From the NCBI GenBank assembly GCA_023213395.1, contig CM041465.1, positions 233,189,741-233,253,740 on the forward strand: a stretch of DNA of 64,000 nucleotides, in the 5' to 3' direction. This DNA is from Cycas panzhihuaensis. Taxonomy: Eukaryota > Cycadophyta. Below are positions 33,961-45,149 of the stretch, piece by piece. Below the pieces are notes generated by a model. That model ran no database searches and was not told the origin of the DNA. It was given only the letters and a program-made list of their open reading frames with translations. Every line of letters starts with the position of its first letter. The first letter of the stretch is position 1. The translations under genes and the position numbers were made by a program.

Positions 33961-34637
33961 CCTATATCGTAATATTTAAGCAAAGGTACATGCAGAATTC
34001 ATACTTCTATAGAGGCAAGTCTGTCACTAATTTTAATGCCAAATTCTTTTACATAATGATCTAGGTGATATACATTGTGATACATGGTTTATAAAATGAC
34101 CATCTCTTTCTCTTTAGGCTACTATCATGTAACTTTCAATAGGGCAATAATTTACTGCTCATTCAATCATTTTGAATATCTCTAGCCCTTAATTATTTTT
34201 CAAACCTTCATTGGTAAATAGTTTGGCATCTACATATTACCTACTTGAAGACAATGCAAGATAATATATTGTATTATAAACACATATGTCCCTAGAAAAT
34301 ACTCCACTATAGATTTCATAGTTCCCTTATCATCCACTAGGAATGTTAGCTCATGCATAAGTTGTGATGTTAATTTAGAAATGTAGTACTTCCTGTGTAT
34401 GTTTTTCTTATCTATCACCTCAATTATAAAACTCCTTAGGGCTTTTTAATCTTGACATGATCATCATTAACATAAGATAATGACATTAAAAAACATGTCC
34501 TTATTTGAGATTTCTACAACAAAATCGATCACAAGTAAGGGATTAATGAAAGTTGTTAAAGACATACCAATATTAAGGGACAAATCCATCTAGCCTAGCT
34601 TAATACTCTGGTAAAATCTACACCAATTCTCTAAACC
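33954..34637 (-). pseudogene. ARGONAUTE1-like fragment (linker 1 and PAZ), intronless
   Basis: On the minus strand, about 228 codons of an AGO1-clade plant ARGONAUTE. Linker 1 (DUF1785) has GLENWCRFYQSIK and MDLSLNIGMS (34555-34637). The PAZ domain, which binds the 3' end of small RNAs, spans about 34010-34540 with INPLLVIDFV, RKYYISKLTSQ, ELTFLVDDKGTMKSIVEYF, LHCLQVGN, MPNYLPM, ALLKVT and KEFGIKISDRLASIE. It stops at LKYYDIGRE, where the linker 2 region would begin. One base is lost near 34440-34447. At least eight stops, mostly at Gln and Arg codons, have accumulated. Plant AGO genes have many introns in this stretch, so the unbroken coding text implies a spliced RNA source. The N-domain, MID and PIWI are absent. 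Confidence 0.93.
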
Positions 34638-34707
34638 CTCCCTGGGTTACCAATCTAGGTTTGAGAGGTACCATACTAAGAGGGAGGACAACAACCTCTC
34701 GAAACTT

Positions 34708-34719
34708 GCTTTGATACCA
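34708..34719 (-). other. Primer-binding site (tRNA-iMet) of the capturing element
   Basis: The minus-strand TGGTATCAAAGC lies directly after the 5' LTR. It sets the element's orientation, and with it the sense orientation of the AGO1 and H2B pieces, which begin about 70 bases further on. Confidence 0.85.
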
Positions 34720-34722
34720 AGT

Positions 34723-35027
34723 TGTTAAAAATATACATACTCAAAATAAGAGAGCAAAAATTAACAATAACAAATCTAGTATAAATCTCAAATTGATCTC
34801 ATAATATATTCAAAATTAAGTGTGTACATATAGTAATAGTATATATTCATTACATAAGATAAGAATGTGAAGGGCTAGTCATGCAAGATATACATAGCAC
34901 TTTATATGATCAACATACAAAAACATTACAAAAAGTAGGTGCATAATAGACCCCACATATATAGAGTTCACAACATTAAGTTCTGACTAATCCCATACTA
35001 TGGCAATAGGACCCTTAACTTCAAACA
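34723..35027 (-). repeat. 5' LTR of the capturing element, main part
   Basis: Continues after the nested insertion at 37795-37834; the joined text ...TTCAAACA|TTAGCATATATCTC matches 31621-31645 in the 3' LTR. Begins TGTTAAAAA at the primer-site side. Confidence 0.85.
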
Positions 35028-35792
35028 TTTAGTATTCCAAAATATAGTCAAGGGTATAGCATATGACCATTCAAATCTAAGGTCTCTAAACGATGATTCA
35101 AATGTTTTAGATGAAAGTTGATTCTAATATCTTTATCAAAAGTTATGACCATTTAAAGTTAGCTTGCTAGTTTTTGAGAAGTTTTGGCCTACTTCTATTT
35201 AAGTAGTATTAAGGATAATATCACCAAGTCTAGGCGACTTCTAATTGAAGTATTTTGATCACTATATATAAGAAGTTTGAGTTGTATCTCAAACCATCAT
35301 TCAAAGGTTCTTTTGGTTGCACATTTTCAGTTCTAGGGATGTAATTATCTCACCCATTTTAGGGTTGTAGTTTGGAGGGTTCCTTGCCTCGAATAGGGAA
35401 GGTCACTTTTTCAAGAAAGACTAGTATTTTATTGTAATTTTATTCTATTTTGGTATTATTTGATAATACAGATTATTATTTACTTTGGTGGATTTTGTAA
35501 TTCTTGTTCCTTGTTCATTTTCTTGTTGAATAGCATCTAGTTATTATTTTTGTGCATTATTACATGTATTTTTGAGGAAAATTGCTATAAAAGCAAAACT
35601 AGATTGCTACAAGTGGTATCAGAGCTTCGTTTCAAAGGGAAAAAGCAGAGATAAAAGTTTAAAAAGGTCAATTCAGTATTAAAACATGTTATGAGGTGAT
35701 TCGTGCTAGTTTTCTTTGACGATACCTTGATTTATAACAAAACATAGGAAAAACACTTGGAACAAATAAAGCCTAAGGGAAAAAAAATAGAG

Positions 35793-36230
35793 ATGGATTT
35801 TTTTAATTTGGAGGATTATAAGGGTATAAAAAATGGAAAAAAGATTTTGAGTTCATGTTTGATAGAGAATTTGAAGAGTATGGACCAATATTAGAAATGA
35901 TGTTGAACGGACAAGCTTATGAGTGGTTCATTAATTAGGTTGAAGAACCTTTCCCATGGTACTAGTTTTTAGAGGTGACTACCACAGCTTTTAAGAAACA
36001 TAAGTAGGGTGAGATTTAAGCAGATGAGGAAGGGCAAGAAGAAGACATTAGTAATGAGGAGATCTTAGAGGTTTTGGAAGAGCTAAAATGAGATCTAGTG
36101 CAGAGAAAATAATATGACAACATAGAAGACCCAAAGCAGGTATAAGCAATAGAAGAATCTCATTTTAATATCAGAGAGGAAATCCAAAGTGAATTTACAC
36201 AAGAACAGCATCAAGATAATGAGGAATAAG
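35793..36230 (+). pseudogene. Gag-like reading frame of the TR-GAG element
   Basis: From ATG 35793 a short MDFFNLEDYKG opening is followed, after a frame change, by WKKDFEFMFDREFEEYG, EMMLNGQAYEWFIN and VTTTAFKKHK. This W...F...F / G.A..WF pattern is that of Ty3/Gypsy gag. An acidic Glu-rich tail runs to about 36230 with several stops. No zinc knuckle is visible. Confidence 0.55.
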
Positions 36231-37210
36231 TAGATTTTTCTTAATAAATTTCATGTAAGGTACCTATTGATCCTATATTATACATGCACATTTTGCTTGG
36301 TATTTTTATATGTCCTCTCTCTTTCCCTAGTTCAATAGTAATACAAAATCCCTTTTCTCCTCTACCCATAGTTAACCATACTCGTAATTCCCCTACCTTC
36401 AGTCTTTTAATAGGTTAAATTTTAATCTCCCTCAATAACCCTAGCTCATCTCTGTACTCACATACTCCTTCACCCCCTATAGACCTTTTTCAATAGGATA
36501 TGCTACAACTTTAATTTATTCATCAGGTCTTATCTCTTAGTATTGGCCCTTACAAAACCCCATTCGACTTTTCCCAAACCTCCTCAACTATATATTATCA
36601 ATATCATTTTTTTCTGTTAAATCTTTCCTTTTATTTTAGTACCAATTCTAAAATCCTATTAAAGTTTTTTTTTCGATAAAGGACCTATATCACAAATTAC
36701 CCATCCATCTTTCTCTCCCAAAAAGTATTGTGGTTCAACAAAACTTATCCAAACTTTCATCTCCATCCAAGATATATTCTAAAATTTATCCCTTCTTTCT
36801 ATACCTTCTGAGCTATGCTTGATCTTGGTTCATTCTCCTTTTTTTTTTCTCCACAATAGGCAATCATGAATCCATGACCCTCATGACCAATTCTTTTCCT
36901 AAAGCCTTCATGTCCTTTTCTAAAATTCATCTCATTTAGAAACAAAAGGTGTAAATGCAAGGCAAGACCAGGACAAGTCAATTGAGATCCCTCATAGGTC
37001 TCAGGATCCTTTTGATTTAGAATAAAATATTACATGTACCTAGTCCTAAGAACAAACATTGGCAACTACAATATACCTACTATCAAAGATCCATAGAAGA
37101 CATAAGATCGAATCAAATCTTCATGATCTATAAGATCTAGTAGGCGTTGATTGGAAGATTAAACTGAGCTATAAACATTTCTCAATATTTTGAAGGTGAA
37201 GCATTATTTT
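36231..37210. other. Non-coding part of the TR-GAG element
   Basis: No domain was recognised. It contains C/T-rich text and ends in the polypurine tract. Confidence 0.5.
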
Positions 37211-37834
37211 AAGGGGAGGGGAATTGTAACATTCCAAAATATAGTTAAGGGTATATCATATGACCATTCAAATCAAAGGTCTCTAAATGATGATTACAAC
37301 GGTTCAGATGAAAGTTGATTCTGGCATCTCTATCAAAAGTTATGACCATTTAAATTTAGCTTGCTAATTTTGGAGAAGTTTTAGCTGACTTCTATTTAAG
37401 CAGTATTAAGGATAATATCACCCAGTCTGACTGATTTCTAGTTGAAGTATTTTGATCACTATATATAGGAAGTTTAAGCCACATACCAAACCATCATTTA
37501 GAGGTTCTTTTGGTTGTTCATTTTCAGTTCTAGGGTTGTAATTAGATCGCCCATTTAGGGGCTATAATTTGGATGGTTCCTCGCCTCGAAGAGGGAAGCT
37601 CACCTTTTTAGAAAAGACTGGTCTATTTTGGTATTATTTAATAATAAAGATTATTATTTACTTTAGTGGATTCTGTAATTCCTATTCCTTGTTCATTTTC
37701 TTGTTGAATAGCATCTAGTTATTATTTTTGTGGATTATTATATGTATTTTTGAGGAAAATTGCTATAAAAGTAGAACTAGATTGCTACAAAACATTAGCA
37801 TATATCTCATAAATTTAAACTTTATCTTCCATCA

Positions 37835-39507
37835 CTCTATTGACTAGGAGAATAAACCCATAGTCCTAATCATCATCCTATTTATTAGGTGGGTCCTAAT
37901 TAACTTTTGCCCTTTGTAGGCGATGGGCTTAATCATAATCAACATAAGTACTTGCATGGTGTATTACTCAATTAGTTTCAAATTGGCTAAGTTGATCTAC
38001 ATACAAGATGCAAAATGTTATTGAGGTTGAAGATGGAAGGATTGAAATATGAACTCTTTAATGATCATATTAGAATATGGTTTTTACTATTATCCAAGGT
38101 TTTTGGTTGTCTTGATGACACCTAGCTTAAGATATTCTATGCTTTTTATAATTTCATATAGTTTAGAGGAGAATTATCTATTAGATTAGGTAGGAATAGT
38201 AAGCAATACTTTGGTCACATAATTAAAGGGATTATATTCAAGGACTTTGTTATATATGTCCTCATATATAATATTTTATATGCTCGATATAATTCAATTT
38301 GTTAAGCTCTATCTAAATCCTTCAACTAAATTTAATCTTGCTCAAATTTAATTTTATAAGGTATGGGAAACCAAAGCACCTTATTTTTATTATTTATTAA
38401 TGAATAATTTATTATGCCCCATTACTAGCATCCTTTTCCCTCTAGTAAGGATGGATGAAAAGGTAAAATCATGATTAAAAGGAATAGGTGAGATACCATA
38501 TAGAGATTTTTATTTATTCCAAAATTACATAATAATATGACTTCATGATTATAAAGGACTTACTTTTTATTTGTTAAAATATTCTCATCCTAGGTTGTTT
38601 TTTATGGAGGCTTGCAAGTAATTATCTCTAGTTAGACCTAGATTATACCTTAAGCTCAAGAAAGTACTTTATCAATCTAGAAATATTAGTATAGATTATT
38701 GGAGAGCTTTGGGATGGATGGAGTTCCAACAAGCAGGTTCACCATTGATAAAGTACATACTGAAAAAAACTTTCCCTAAATACTATGATCCTAATGGGAT
38801 AATAGCCAAATATATGGTCAATATAAGAGTGACCATTGCACAACATGAAGTTGAAAACCTTAAAGTATACATGGATTAAGAGGATGACAATATGATATGC
38901 AAATAAGAATCCATTTTTCAATCTAGAGAAGTAATTTTTGCAAGTGTCTTATATATACTAGACCTCACCATCCTGGGGCACCTGGTCAAGGAGAAGAGGA
39001 AGAAGTTACTAGTGATTTGCTAAGAGATATAATGAAGGGAAATAAAAGCAAAAGAACTAAAATGGAAAAACATGTACACAAGAAAGTAAAGCTTCTTGAG
39101 GCCTCTTTAAGGATAACACCAACATAGTTAGTCCCGATAATTATAATAATACAAACTCACCTAATTTTTTAATAGTCCTTAAAGTTTTTATAAGAGGTAG
39201 AGTATCAAATATTAAAGCTATCTAAGACTAATGATATAGATCTAAGCTCTCCTACTTGACAAAAGACTCCAAAGGTTAATGGTAAAAAATGAGTTAACAG
39301 GGAATAATTATAGTTAATGTCCTCTTAAGCAAGCCAATAAAGAAGCAACAAAGATTATAGAATATTATGCAAAAGAGATGGTATTGGTAGTAATATCAAA
39401 GGAAGTTGAGGATATATGGCAAAACACTCAGTAGATGGTTCAACAAGAGGTAATGAGTAATCAACCTTTTTAATAAATAGGACAAATAAAAGGAGGTCAA
39501 CTAATAT
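37835..39507 (+). pseudogene. Unrecognised decayed coding region, left part
   Basis: Several plus-strand pieces keep protein-like composition in staggered frames: WFLLLSKVFGCLDDT then FRGELSIRLGRNSKQYFGH (38080-38250), ISIDYWRALGWMEFQQAGS and IKYILKKTFPKYYDPNGI (38690-38800), VRVTIAQHEVENLKVYMD-like text (38820-38880), and a Lys-rich stretch GEEEEVTSDLL to KKVKLLEASLRITPT (38985-39130). Stops are the usual decayed Gln/Arg/Trp codons. I do not recognise the family. The Gypsy element interrupts it at 39507. Confidence 0.45.
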
Positions 39508-40154
39508 TGTAGCATCCCTTTCCTCCTACCTAGATAACTTTTAAATAATAGTTTTTCTAACTTAAAGTGAGCAAAAATTAAATTATTTTCTAGCTAATTT
39601 CACCTTATATTTTGGTCAATTTTTTAATGTATGCTAGCCAACTTTGAAGGGATATCCTAACTAACTTCCATCTACCTTTCTAGCTAAGTTTCTTAAGCAC
39701 CTTTTATATCACCTATATAAATGGAACTTTGGTCTCTTCTTAAGGAATCATAAGTGATTTTAGATTGTTGCATTTTTAGACTAGAGGGCTACAAATAGGA
39801 GGGTACCTCATCTTGAAGAGGAAGTCTCGAATAAGTACCTTATCTATAAGTTTCGTACATTATATTTTACTATTTTTTACTTAATGTTTAGTTAGTTATA
39901 CATATCTATATGCAAGTACACTACATTGCATCTACTTTTAGATAATTGTATGTAATCTTTCTATATTTTTAGTAATATCTATGCTAGTTATCTAGTTTTT
40001 AATGTAAATTTTGTAGAATCACCTCAAGTGGTATTAGAGCTTTATTTTGAAAACCTTGAGGAAGGACTCATTGTCTTATAGAAAGGTAAAACTTTTCCCC
40101 TTTTTTTTCCTTCAAACATAGTTAAGTTCAAGAAGAACTCTGTAGTAAGGCAAA

Positions 40155-41330
40155 ATGGTGAATAACCCATCAGTAATAGTAGAAGATGTAGAAAAAAGGG
40201 TTGATGGGCTACATGATATAGTATCAACCTTGGATGATGACATAAGGTCCATTTGTACTCTAATAGAATCAATCAATCGAAAACTAGATAGACAATAAGG
40301 AGAAGGGGAAAGCTTAGGTAAAGACAAATTCCAAGAGCAAAGGGATCAAAGGAAGTTTGATGAAGAATTCTATGAATAAAAAGATCAAAGAGACTTTTAT
40401 CCAAGAAATCAAATAATTTTTGATATGGACAATGGATTCAGGGGACAAAGTTTCTTTTAGAAAAATTTAATCTCGATCGATTTAAGGATATCCATAATTA
40501 GATACTACAAATAGAGACTTACTTCTAAATATATGATCTATCCAATAAGGAACAAATTTTAGTGGCTTCACTCCACTTATATAGAAGAGCATTTCAATGG
40601 TTTTGCTAGTGGATAAAAGTCTACACGGATACCCTAAACAACAATTGGGCTTCCCTTAAAGTAGGTTTGATCGATTAACACAAGACTCTTGGAATATAAA
40701 TTACTTCTCTTAATTGACCTAATTACAACAAACTAATTCAATTCAAGCTTATATAAGATCATTCGAAGCCCTCTAATACTTGGTCACTAAAAATACCAAA
40801 TGAGCTCATTACTTAAACATACATTGGGGTACTTAAGGGACATATCAAATTCTATATAAAAGTAATAGGGGAAACAAACCTATAAGTAACCATTAGGCAC
40901 ATAAGAAATATTAAATTAGAGTACAAAGAAAACCAATGGAGTTACAATTGTCAACGTGAGCCAAACCCTAATTTCCAAACTAATTAGAATATGTCAAGAA
41001 CCAAGATGGATCCATCACTCACAGAGAATGGTACCAACAACATAAAAAAAGCATCAAAAGAAGAACATCTAAGGTGAGGAACATGTTTCAAATGTGAGGG
41101 AATATAGAATAATGACTATCAATGTTCGTTGCAGAAAGTATTCATGATTAATAATAAAAGCATGGTCGTTCTAGAAGAGGAACAAGAAGAAGAAGGAAAA
41201 CTTCTAGAAGAGATTAACATAACTGAAGTGGAAGAACTCTTGTATATAGACACATAGAATGTATATATGTCACCATAAGCTATTATGGGATAGATTATCA
41301 CTCCTCAAACCCTATGTTTTCAGGGAACGA
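40155..41330 (+). pseudogene. Gypsy gag with zinc knuckle, decayed
   Basis: Starts MVNNPSVIVEDVEKRVDGLH at 40155, a coiled-coil-like N-terminus seen in plant Gypsy gag. The capsid region with IETYF, FQWF and similar pieces (about 40510-40620) is heavily shifted. The zinc knuckle GTCFKCEG...DYQC (41080-41120) has its His read as Tyr. An acidic EEEQEEEGKLLEE stretch follows at 41175-41215. Confidence 0.75.
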
Positions 41331-44300
41331 CCAAGGGAGCACCATTTACCATTCTAGTTGATAGTGGGAGCACCCATAACTTTATGAATATACCAACTAC
41401 AAAGAAATTGGGGATACCTATCAAAGAACTTAATGTATTCTAGGTTACCATTACCAATGGAAAAACAATAACATATGGAGGATGTTGCCAAAAAATGAGT
41501 ATCTCGATCAAAGACTATTTAGCAACCAGCAACATGTTCATAATGCTAATAGGAGGAGTGGACAAAGTATTAGGAATATATGACTATAAACTTTAGGAAA
41601 CATAGTCACCAATTACAATACTTGATTTATGAATTTCACTAAAAGGGGTGTAGATATATACCATAGGCTCCCCACACACCCCCAATCCAACTAGTGATAT
41701 CTCATAGCATGGAGAAAATCTTAAAGAAGAACCCATCCACATATATAATGACCTATTACAAGATTACAATGGAAGATATTCCAATAAAAGTATAAGCAAT
41801 CATAGATTATTATAGCTCAATATTTAAGGAATCGCCACTAGGGTTACCCTTGGATCGAGGATGTCATCATGCTATCAAATTAATACTAGGAGCCACCTTG
41901 ATTAACATTCATCCCTTTCATCATCGCTACTATCTAAAAAGGGAAATAAAATAGATCGCTAAGGAGCTTTTACAGAAAGGATATATTAGGAATAACACTA
42001 GCCCTTTTACATAAATCATAAGAAGTATGGCTCTTATCATATGTGTATGGATTATTAAGGATTATATAAGGTAGCAATTAAGAATCACTATCCCATTCTA
42101 TAAATAGATGATTTTCTAGATGAAATATATGGAGTAAGGTATTTTTTAAAAATTGACCTACGATCTAATACTATCATATTTGGATCAAAGAAGAAGATAT
42201 ACACAAAATAACATTTTACATTCATGAAGGATTATTTGAATTTTAAGTTATGCCATTTGGATTAACCAATGTACTAACAACTTTTCAAAGTGCAATTAAT
42301 ACCATCCTCAAATCTTTCTTACAAAAGTTTGTGTTAGTTATTTTTTATAATATTCTAATTTATAATTCAACATAGAAAGAATATTTCGAGCATATCAAAG
42401 TAGTTTTTCAAATTCTGAAAAGCAACCAATTCTTTACTAACAAAAATAAATGTACCTTTAAGAAAGATGAGTTGGAATACCTAGGGCATATTATCCTACA
42501 AGAAAGTAATAAGATAGATCCCAAGAAGGTTCAAGTCATCATCAATTGGCCTACTCCTGAAAATGTAACAAGAGTAAGGAGCTTCTTAGGGGTAGTTGGG
42601 TTTCTTTAAAAGCTTATTAAGGGACACACACATATAACATCTCCTCTAATAGACCTCATGAAAAAGGATACTTTTTCATGGAACCCCATAGCAAAAAATA
42701 CCTTTTAAGAACTAAAAAAAGACATGATTATAATGCATGTTCTTGTAACCCTAGATTTCTCTCAACCTTTCACTTTATAATATGATGCATCAAAGACCGA
42801 AGTAGGAGTAGTCCTCCTCTAAAATAATCAGTTTCTAGTATACAAAATCCATAACTTAAATTGTAGGGAAAGACTCAAGCTCATTTATAATAAAGATATG
42901 CTCACAATCATGTATGCCATACACCAATAGTATTGATACTTGCTCAAAAATAAGTTTATGGTCAAAATAGACCATAATAGCCTGAAATATTTCCTCAACT
43001 AGAAAATGTTATCTAATGAACAATAAAAATGGGTAAGCAAACTTCAAACATTTGATTTTACTATTTTGTATAAAAAGAGGAAAGAAAATATTCTTATAGA
43101 TTCTCTATCATGATTACTTGAATATAATAATGGAGACATATTCCTGAAAGCAATCTTAACAACCATTCCTAGTTAGATACAAGAGTTAGTATAGGAATAC
43201 TAAAGTGACCCCCTCTCATAAAAGGTGTTAAAAGAGATTGAAGACTAGGAATCTACAAAATACAAATTACAAGGAGATCTAATTTTTGGGAAATGAAAGA
43301 TATTTATTCCAACCACATCAAAATTAAAGGAGATAATATTAGAGGAAGCCTATTTCATCCCAACTACAAGACACAAAGATCAACGAGACTTATCATAAAG
43401 TATGGAGTTCCTTCTTTTGGAAGGGGATGAAAATTAATGTTTTTAAGTTTATATCAGAATGTGACTCTTGACAGAGGAATAAAGATGAGAGCATAAGAAG
43501 CCTAGGCCTACTCCAACCATTTCACATCTTGTAATAAAAATGGGAAGAGATTTCAATAGACTTTATTACAAGCCTACCAAAGTTTGAAGGTAAGGATGCA
43601 ATCTTTGTGGTCATTAATAGACTAATAAAATATGCTTATTTTAGGGGATTGCAATCAATGACAAAGGCCAACCAAGTTGTAGAGATATTTATGAAAGAGA
43701 TACATCATCTACATGGTCTTTCTAAGGTCATAATCAATGATTGTGATTTGAAGTTCACTAATCACTTCTAGTAGGATCTATTTAAACTAAAAGGTACAAA
43801 ATTATCCATGAGCATGGCATCAAATAGATGGGTAAATAGAGGTAGTAAACAAGTATTTAAAGGGACATCTATGGAGTTTTACCTTAGATAAATAGTAATT
43901 ATGGCATAAATAGCACCATCTAATAGATTGGTAGAATAATACCACATACCATATAATAACTAAGATGACCCCCTTTCAAGCACTCTATGGATTCAAACCC
44001 CCATCCATCATCATATGGACTAAGCCATCCCCTATACAGATTGTCTATGAATAATAAGAATAAATGGGATAAAGGAACCCCCATGGACTAAGCCATCCCC
44101 TAGATATTGAAGGATAATTTAAATATGATAAGAAACTAGATGAAGTAATAATTAGACCTCCACAAATAAAAAAGGTCATTTTCAATAGGAGATTAGGTAT
44201 TTTTAAGATTGCATCCATATAATCAATAAACTATGAAATAGATAAATAAACAAAAATCCCCCCTCCTCCTTAATTGATTCTTTGGACCATACCTAGTCAT

Positions 44301-44585
44301 TGATAAAATAGAAGAAGTAGCATAAAAATTGGCCCTATCTCTTAGTAGACAAATTTATAATGCCTTCTATGTATCATATCTCAAACAAAAAATAAAGGAA
44401 AATATCATTCCTCAAACTAAAATTCTAAAACTAGATGAAGAAGGCAAGATCATTATTGAACTAGAGGATATCCTTAAGATCCATACCAAAGAACTACATT
44501 CTAGAGAGGTCAAATAAAATCTCATAAAATGGAAGACCTTAAATTATAAAGACATGACTTGGGAGTCATAAGCATGGTATTGCCA
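41330..44585 (+). pseudogene. Gypsy pol: protease, RT, RNase H, integrase, chromodomain
   Basis: The protease active site VDSGSTHNFM is intact (41357-41386). The RT (about 41780-42640) is frame-broken, and the expected F-D-D-I-L motif reads FYNIL (about 42335-42350), so both catalytic Asp are lost. RNase H opens with YDASKTEVGVVL (about 42780-42820). The integrase core has WEEISIDFITSLPKFEGKD (43545-43600) with the first Asp kept, INDCDLKFTNHF (about 43735-43770) and a shifted glutamate region near 43830. The C-terminus (44329-44517) reads IYNAFYVSYLKQKI and LDEEGKIIIELEDIL. It ends in a chromodomain piece LIKWKTLNYKDMTWES (44521-44568), which binds modified histone tails. Confidence 0.85.
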
Positions 44586-45149
44586 ATACCTAAAATTACC
44601 CACGATTTAAGGATAAAGCATGCTTTTAGGGGGAGGGACTTGCAACATTCCTTTCCTCCTACTTGATCGACTTCTAAAGAATAGTTTGGCTGACTTAAAG
44701 TGAACAAAAATTAAATTATTTTCTCACCAACTTCACCTTATAGTTTGGTCAACTTCTTAATGTAGTGTACCCAACTTTGAAGAGATATTCTAGATGACTT
44801 CCATCTTCCTTTCTAGTTGAGTTTCTTAAGTGCCTTTTATACTACCTATATAAAGGGGTCTTCAACCTCTTCCTAAGGCATTATATGTGATTTTAGATTA
44901 CTGTATTTTTGGTGTAAAGGCTATAAATTAGAGGGCACCTCACCTTGAAGAGGAAGTTTGGAATAAGTGCCTTATCTATAAGTTTTGTACATTATATTTT
45001 ACTATATTTTTACTTTATTTAGTTAGTTATACATATTTATATGTAAGAAGTATATTGCACAACATCAACTTTTAGACAATTATATGTAGTCTTTCTATAT
45101 TTTCAATAAGTTAGCTATTTTTCTATATAAATCCCATGGGCTCATCTTA

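Larger units (their letters stand above)
35028..37789 (+). mobile_element. Gag-only LTR element (TR-GAG type), TSD AAACA
   Basis: 5' LTR 35028-35611 and 3' LTR 37225-37789, both about 570 bp, ending GATTGCTACA. The target duplication AAACA is perfect (35023-35027 and 37790-37794). Primer site TGGTATCAGAGC (35614-35625) is intact and a polypurine AAGGGGAGGGGA lies at 37211-37222. The 1.6-kb interior has only a gag-like piece and no protease, RT or integrase, so it depended on enzymes from elsewhere. The LTR layout and the text around the primer site resemble the Gypsy element at 39508-45149, a plausible relative of its helper. It sits on the opposite strand to the LTR it entered. Confidence 0.9.
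31425..37834 (-). mobile_element. LTR element carrying AGO1 and H2B gene pieces
   Basis: Reads on the minus strand. The 3' LTR is 31425-31670. The 5' LTR is 34723-35027 plus 37795-37834, split by a nested gag-only element. On the minus strand the 5' LTR is followed by primer site TGGTATCAAAGC (plus-strand complement at 34708-34719), and a purine tract (CCCCC at 31672-31676 on plus) abuts the 3' LTR. CTCAA (31420-31424) and CTCTA (37835-37839) are a one-mismatch target duplication. The 3-kb interior has no gag or pol. Instead it carries an ARGONAUTE segment and an H2B sequence in the direction of LTR transcription. It is therefore a non-autonomous element that captured host transcripts. Confidence 0.85.
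39508..45149 (+). mobile_element. Chromodomain Gypsy retrotransposon, decayed
   Basis: 5' LTR 39508-40026 starts TGTAGCATCC and 3' LTR 44641-45149 starts TGCAACATTCC. The primer site TGGTATTAGAGC is at 40029-40040 and the polypurine AGGGGGAGGGA at 44628-44638. Flanks AATAT (39503-39507) and AATAA (45150-45154) form a one-mismatch target duplication. The order gag, protease, RT, RNase H, integrase, chromodomain is that of plant chromoviruses, which integrate into heterochromatin. All domains are broken by stops and shifts. Confidence 0.9.
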
